Source: Allorhizobium paknamense
GTDB taxonomy: Bacteria; Pseudomonadota; Alphaproteobacteria; Rhizobiales; Rhizobiaceae
Length of the DNA stretch: 64,000 nucleotides
Reading direction: 5' to 3'
Assembly: GCF_030815125.1 (NCBI RefSeq)
Contig: NZ_JAUSWH010000020.1
Coordinates: 1 to 64,000, forward strand
Numbering within the stretch: the stretch's first letter is position 1; each line of letters opens with the position of its first letter. Positions 60,010 to 64,000 of the stretch are shown piece by piece. A model generated the notes under the pieces. The model saw nothing but the letters and a program-made list of their open reading frames with translations, was not told the DNA's origin and searched no databases. Made by a program: the position numbers and the translations under genes.

Positions 60010-61521
60010 TCAGCTTTCCACGCTCAATCCGAGCTTATCGAGCCAGATTTTCAACGGCGCCATTACCTCATGGCGCAAGACCGACGCCAGATAGGTTTGC
60101 GTGCGCGGCATATGCTGTATATAGCCGGGCTTGCCATCCCGTTTCAGCAGCCGCACCCAGAGGCCCAGCAGCTTGCAATTGCGCTGTGCCGCCATGATGG
60201 CAAAATCCTGAAGCAGGGCTGTTCTATCGAATCCGGCTTCCGAATCACGCAGCGCCAGATAATGATCGAGCATCTGCTGTTGCAGGCCGGGCTCGATCGT
60301 GACCCGCGCATCCTGCACCAGCGAGGCAAGGTCATAGGCGGCGGGACCGATCATCGCATCCTGAAAATCAATAAGCCCGATGCGGTGAAGGCCGTGCCGA
60401 TCCGGTTGCCAGAGCAGATTGGGGGAATGCACATCACGCAGCACGAGGCTTTGATGGTCGTGAATCCGGCTTATAATGCCTGTCCAGATTGCCTGATACT
60501 CCTGCCGCTCCGTCTCCGTGGCCTGCCGGTCGAGCTTCCAGGGCAGATACCAATCCAGCAGCAATTCTGTTTCAAAGCCCATGGCGGCGGCGTCGAAATC
60601 GGGGATGCGGTGGATGTGATCGGGCGCCACAGGGATTTCACGTGAAACATTTTGACCGTGAAGATAGGCCAGAACCTCGGTTGTAGCGAGATAACGCTCG
60701 GCAATCGGCTTGCCTTCGTCATTGAGAACGCCGTCTGCGCCCAAATCCTCGATCAGCAGCAGGCCTTGCTCCGTATCAGCCGCAAAGATGTCCGGCACCA
60801 GCACGCCCATGTCCTTGAGGAGGTGGTCGACGGCGATGAAGGCGCGGCAGTCTTCCGCCAGATGCACCAGTTCCGGATAGGTCTTGCCGTCGCGGATGAC
60901 CGGTGTTGCCGGGCGCTTCGGACTATCCATCAGAATGCGGCGCGGTTGGTCTTCCAAGTGCACATATTCATAGGCGCGATAATCCGCATCGCCGCTCAGG
61001 AAGCGGCGTTCCGCTCCTGCCATTCCGTTTTCGTTGAGAAACTGGCGGATGGACAAAATTCTGCGAATCCGGCTCAATTTCTCCGTCGGGCCGGTGAGGG
61101 TCAATTCTCTGCCGCCGTCCGGCGTGAAGGCATAATTCAGCCAGAGAGTCTGTTTTGGCAGGCGATCCTCAGCCTGGCTCGGCCATTCCACCAGGCAGAC
61201 ACCCTCTTCCAGTGCTTCGTCAAAGCCCAGTTCATCCAGTTCGGAGGAATCGCCCAGCCGATAAAGATCGAAATGCGCCACCGGCAGCCGCAGATCATAG
61301 ACCTGCACCAGGGTGAAGGTCGGGCTCGGGACTTCCAGTTCCGCATCCTCGGCCAGCGCCCGGATCAGCGCGCGGGCCAGCGTCGATTTGCCTGCGCCGA
61401 GATCACCCTGTAGCGCGATGCAATCGCCGGGCTTCAGCGCCAGAACGAGATCCTCGCCCAATTGCCGCGTGGTGGCCTCATCGGGCAGGGTGATGGACAG
61501 AGAAGAAGCGGGATCGTTCAT
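60010..61521 (-). CDS. tsaE: Fusion of TsaE (tRNA t6A synthesis ATPase) and AmgK-like sugar kinase
   Basis: Residues 1-150 are TsaE, the ATPase of the threonylcarbamoyl-adenosine tRNA complex: LQGDLGAGKSTLARALIRAL (P-loop near residue 38), EVPSPTFTLVQVY and HFDLYRLGD. Residues about 165-500 are an aminoglycoside-phosphotransferase-fold kinase: VLRDVHSPNLLW near 360 and IGLIDFQDAMIGPAAYDLASL near 382 hold the catalytic and metal Asp residues. The second half resembles AmgK, an anomeric MurNAc/GlcNAc kinase. The fusion is seen in other rhizobia. ATG 61521 overlaps the upstream divL stop (ATGA). Codons near residue 292 (NVSREI) form a parS-like site. Confidence 0.92.
   Translation of the reverse strand: MNDPASSLSITLPDEATTRQLGEDLVLALKPGDCIALQGDLGAGKSTLARALIRALAEDAELEVPSPTFTLVQVYDLRLPVAHFDLYRLGDSSELDELGFDEALEEGVCLVEWPSQAEDRLPKQTLWLNYAFTPDGGRELTLTGPTEKLSRIRRILSIRQFLNENGMAGAERRFLSGDADYRAYEYVHLEDQPRRILMDSPKRPATPVIRDGKTYPELVHLAEDCRAFIAVDHLLKDMGVLVPDIFAADTEQGLLLIEDLGADGVLNDEGKPIAERYLATTEVLAYLHGQNVSREIPVAPDHIHRIPDFDAAAMGFETELLLDWYLPWKLDRQATETERQEYQAIWTGIISRIHDHQSLVLRDVHSPNLLWQPDRHGLHRIGLIDFQDAMIGPAAYDLASLVQDARVTIEPGLQQQMLDHYLALRDSEAGFDRTALLQDFAIMAAQRNCKLLGLWVRLLKRDGKPGYIQHMPRTQTYLASVLRHEVMAPLKIWLDKLGLSVES
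60634..60649. other. parS-like site inside the tsaE/amgK fusion gene
   Basis: GATTTCACGTGAAACA differs from the parS consensus at two bases near one end, and the central ATTTCACGTGAAA-type core is intact. It is about 29 kb from oriC, the most distant of the five sites. Confidence 0.8.
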
Positions 61522-64000
61522 TCTGCCGCGACGGATTGCACGATCGTGCCGGTCGGAATGCGGCAAAGGACCGTGGTGCCTTGATCCGGCACGCTGTTGA
61601 TCGCCACCGTTCCCTTATGCAGATGCACGAAGCTCTGGACGATGGAGAGGCCAAGACCGGCACCGGATTTCTTCCCGCCCTTGGTGCTGGAGGAGAAGCG
61701 CTGGAACACCGAAGGCAAGAGATCTTCGGGAATGCCGCAGCCGGTATCGGTGACGGAGAACACAAAATCCGCGCCTTCGCGCCAGCATTTCAGCACGACG
61801 GTGCCGCCTTCCGGAGAGAAGTTTACCGCATTGGTGAGAATCTTGATGAGGATCTGCTTTAGCCGCTGCTGGTCGGCAATGATCTGGCCCAACTGGTTGG
61901 GCGCGATGATATCCAGCGTCACGCCGCCTTCCTGCAGCCGGTCGGTCATCTGCATGGAGACGTCGTCCAGCAGGTCGGTCAGATCGATCTCGGAATAGTT
62001 GAGCCGCATGATACCGGCATCGACGGTGGCGAGATCGAGAATGTCGTTGACGATGGTCAGCAGCACGGCAGACGAGGTGGAGATATGGTCCACATATTCC
62101 GCCTGCCGCTGGTTGAGCGGCCCCATGGCTTCGGATTTCAAGAGATCGGTGAAGCCGATAATGTTGGTCAGCGGCGAGCGCAGCTCGTAGGAGACGTGCT
62201 GGACGAAATCGTTCTTCAGTTCGTCGGCCTTGCGCAGTGCCTCGTTCTTTTCCAGCAGCGCCCGCTCGGCCCGCACGCCATCGGTGATGTTGACGAAGGT
62301 CAGCATGGTCTGGGCGTTGGGCAGCGGGATCACCGCGTAATCCAGCACCAGACCGGAGAGCAGTTCTATCGTGCCCTGGCTGGAGGGGCGTTCATCCTCA
62401 AAACTGGTGATCATCTTGCCGAAGGCGCGCCAGCCATCCGGCTTGTCATAGGAGGGCGCGCAGGCAGCTTCGATGGCGCGGATATGGGTGCCGGGAGCGG
62501 CTTCTGCTTCGGTCACACCCCAAAGCGCCCGGAAGGCCGGATTGGAAAGGCGGATACGGCCATCGGGACCGAAGACCGCGACGCCCTCCGAAAGGTGATC
62601 GATGGTCTCGCCCTGAACCTTCACCAGCGTGTTGTAGCGGGTTTCCAGATCGACCTGCTCGGTGAGATTCTCGAACACCCAGGTGGCGCCGCCCTGCGGA
62701 TGGGCGGAGGCGATGACGCGCAGGGTCTGGCCGTTCGGCAGGTGCCAGAGCGCCGTTTCCGTATCGATGGAGCGGTAGACGGCGAGGATATTTTCCTTCC
62801 AGCTTTTCCAGCTCAATTGCTCCGGCAGCTTGCCGGCGCTGCGCAACCGGTCGAGCAATTCGCCGTGATCCGGGCGCGATTCCAGGAAGCCTAGATCGAG
62901 ACCCCAGAGCTGCTGGAAGGCCTGATTGTAGAATTGCAGCCGCCGCTCGCCGTCGAAAATCGCCACCGGCGTCGCCAGATGGTCGAGCGTTTCGGCATGG
63001 CTCTTCAGGGTGCGCGCCAGTTCTTCGCGCAGTGCTTCCTCGCGGGTGACGTCGATGGCCATGCCGCAGGAGCCGGTGGGGGTTTTGGTATCCACCACGC
63101 TGTAAAAGGTCCGGTTGCCATGCACGACGGTGGACACGGTTTCATGGAAGGGCGATTCCGGTGTGACCGTGGCGCGGATCTTTTCCCGGGCGATAGTGCC
63201 GAGAATTTCACGGCCTTCATGCACCACCTGGTCCGGGGTCAGGGCTTCCACGGCATCGCTATAAGCCTGGTTGACCCAGACAAGCTGACCTTGAGCGTCA
63301 CGCTGCCAGACGGGCTGCTCCACCGATTCCAACAGGCTTTCGAAGGTCTGGATGGCGGTGGAAAGCCGGGCCTTCTCGATCTTCAACTCGGCCAGTTCTG
63401 CCCGCAGATTGTTGAGCGCCACGAAGCGGGCAAAGGCACGGCCCCCGGAAACGCGGCCCTGCACTTCCAGAACCTCATCGCGGTAGGTCTCAACGATCAG
63501 GTCGAAGCTCTGGGCATTGAAACGCAGACGTTCAATGGCCGTATCGAGGTCGGCGGCGGAGGCAGGCTTCAGCCAGCGGCCAAAGGCCAGAAAATCGGTT
63601 TCTGCGGTCGGAGCGCCGGTTTCCAGCGGCAGTTGGCCCAGCTGCTCGGGACGGTCGGTGCTGTTGTCCCAGATGACGATGCGGCGGTTCTTGTCGGCAA
63701 TCAGCGCCTGATAACGGGAAATGCGCTGATTGGCATCGGAGAGCGCCGAGCGCATTTCCTGGCTTTCGGCTTCGATGCTGTTGCGCTGGCGCACCAGCCA
63801 CAGGGCAGAAAGCAGGGTTGCAGAAATGGCGCCGATAACCAGCGCGAAGCCGACCATCTCGCTGGAGGAAAAGGTGCCGATGCCGCCAGCATTCTGGTCC
63901 TGGGCAAGGGCTTGAGACACAGGGCAGGCCGTCAGCATGGTGCTCGCGCTCAGCGCAAGCCGTACGGTCTTGCGCTTGACTGTCAGAGCCAGTCTCCCGG
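61518..64000 (-). CDS. divL: DivL-type cell-cycle sensor kinase homologue with Tyr in the H-box (5' end probably outside the window)
   Basis: The protein has an N-terminal membrane segment (MVGFALVIGAISATLLSALWLV), several PAS-like domains, a dimerisation domain and a HATPase_c domain (N box ILTNAVNFSPEGG, DTGCGIP, GAGLGLSIV). The H-box reads QHVSYELRSPL: the phospho-accepting His is replaced by Tyr (residue 584 counted from ATG 63938). This is the hallmark of DivL, which controls the CckA-CtrA cell-cycle pathway by binding rather than by ordinary phosphotransfer. The frame stays open from ATG 63938 to the window edge and reads KRKTVRLALSAST there, like a signal-peptide start, so the true start is probably beyond 64000. 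Confidence 0.88.
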   Translation of the reverse strand, partial: GRLALTVKRKTVRLALSASTMLTACPVSQALAQDQNAGGIGTFSSSEMVGFALVIGAISATLLSALWLVRQRNSIEAESQEMRSALSDANQRISRYQALIADKNRRIVIWDNSTDRPEQLGQLPLETGAPTAETDFLAFGRWLKPASAADLDTAIERLRFNAQSFDLIVETYRDEVLEVQGRVSGGRAFARFVALNNLRAELAELKIEKARLSTAIQTFESLLESVEQPVWQRDAQGQLVWVNQAYSDAVEALTPDQVVHEGREILGTIAREKIRATVTPESPFHETVSTVVHGNRTFYSVVDTKTPTGSCGMAIDVTREEALREELARTLKSHAETLDHLATPVAIFDGERRLQFYNQAFQQLWGLDLGFLESRPDHGELLDRLRSAGKLPEQLSWKSWKENILAVYRSIDTETALWHLPNGQTLRVIASAHPQGGATWVFENLTEQVDLETRYNTLVKVQGETIDHLSEGVAVFGPDGRIRLSNPAFRALWGVTEAEAAPGTHIRAIEAACAPSYDKPDGWRAFGKMITSFEDERPSSQGTIELLSGLVLDYAVIPLPNAQTMLTFVNITDGVRAERALLEKNEALRKADELKNDFVQHVSYELRSPLTNIIGFTDLLKSEAMGPLNQRQAEYVDHISTSSAVLLTIVNDILDLATVDAGIMRLNYSEIDLTDLLDDVSMQMTDRLQEGGVTLDIIAPNQLGQIIADQQRLKQILIKILTNAVNFSPEGGTVVLKCWREGADFVFSVTDTGCGIPEDLLPSVFQRFSSSTKGGKKSGAGLGLSIVQSFVHLHKGTVAINSVPDQGTTVLCRIPTGTIVQSVAAE

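Noticed and set aside
1..64000. CRISPR arrays, tRNA/rRNA genes, prophage or defence islands
   Set aside because: No regularly spaced repeats, no tRNA cloverleaf or rRNA sequence, and no phage structural or defence gene cluster was seen. Apart from the patch at 51.2-51.9 kb and the IS fragment, the content is core genome.

Overview
The window is a 64 kb chromosomal segment of a member of the Rhizobiaceae (Agrobacterium/Rhizobium-type Alphaproteobacteria). This rests on gene order (hemE - origin - maf - aroE - coaE - dnaQ - secB - fxsA - Tim44-like - mltA - Smr - gyrB and trpFBA - accD - folC - trxA - addAB - divL), the moderately high GC, lineage markers (a DivL-type kinase with Tyr in the H-box, a TsaE/AmgK-type fusion, HemJ, ImuA-ImuB-DnaE2) and several palindromic intergenic repeats that I recall from rhizobial genomes. 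No rRNA, tRNA or CRISPR was recognised. One partial insertion sequence lies at the left edge.

The central point is the chromosome origin. Between divergent hemE and the DUF299 kinase/phosphorylase gene lies about 400 bp with one perfect and three near-consensus DnaA boxes, an AT-rich stretch and five GANTC sites. This is the arrangement of Caulobacter oriC. Genes point away from it on both sides. Five parS-like 16-mers (24.8, 26.8, 33.3, 42.3 and 60.6 kb) surround it and parAB is present, so the window carries the replication and segregation centre. Three of these sites lie inside coding sequence and leave a recurrent [V/D]-S-R-E peptide.

Layout from left to right. 0-0.6 kb: IS110-type transposase tail, a repeat and a small TPR-like gene. 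0.6-6.8 kb: EEP-family hydrolase, then obgE-proB-proA-nadD-rsfS-rlmH (ribosome assembly, proline and NAD synthesis). 6.8-9.9 kb: bfd and bfr iron storage with an Irr-type box, then htpG. 9.9-15.7 kb: SOS mutagenesis operon imuA-imuB-dnaE2 with a LexA box. 15.7-22 kb: YigZ-family gene, an NfrB-like glycosyltransferase, and pyruvate carboxylase. 22-22.4 kb: palindromes, repeat copy 1 and a candidate small RNA. 22.4-31.4 kb (minus strand): parB, parA, rsmG, mnmG, mnmE, rho, hemJ, hemE. 31.4-31.8 kb: oriC. 31.8-42.3 kb: DUF299, maf, aroE, coaE, dnaQ, then secB and fxsA on the other strand, Tim44-like, mltA, Smr, an XRE regulator and gyrB. 42.4-51.2 kb: nitroreductase, a small CxxC ORF, phaZ, DUF2852, YgjP-type peptidase, trpFBA, accD, folC. 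51.2-51.9 kb: a low-GC accessory patch with one possible small nuclease gene. 51.9-64 kb (minus strand): divL, tsaE/amgK, murU, addB, addA, trxA.

Most of the window is conserved core genome. The unusual signals are the parS codons, the candidate sRNA and repeats near pyc/parB, a CTG start for rsfS, the glycosyltransferase with a GspE-N/MshEN-like domain, an AccD lacking most zinc-ribbon cysteines, and the small accessory patch.
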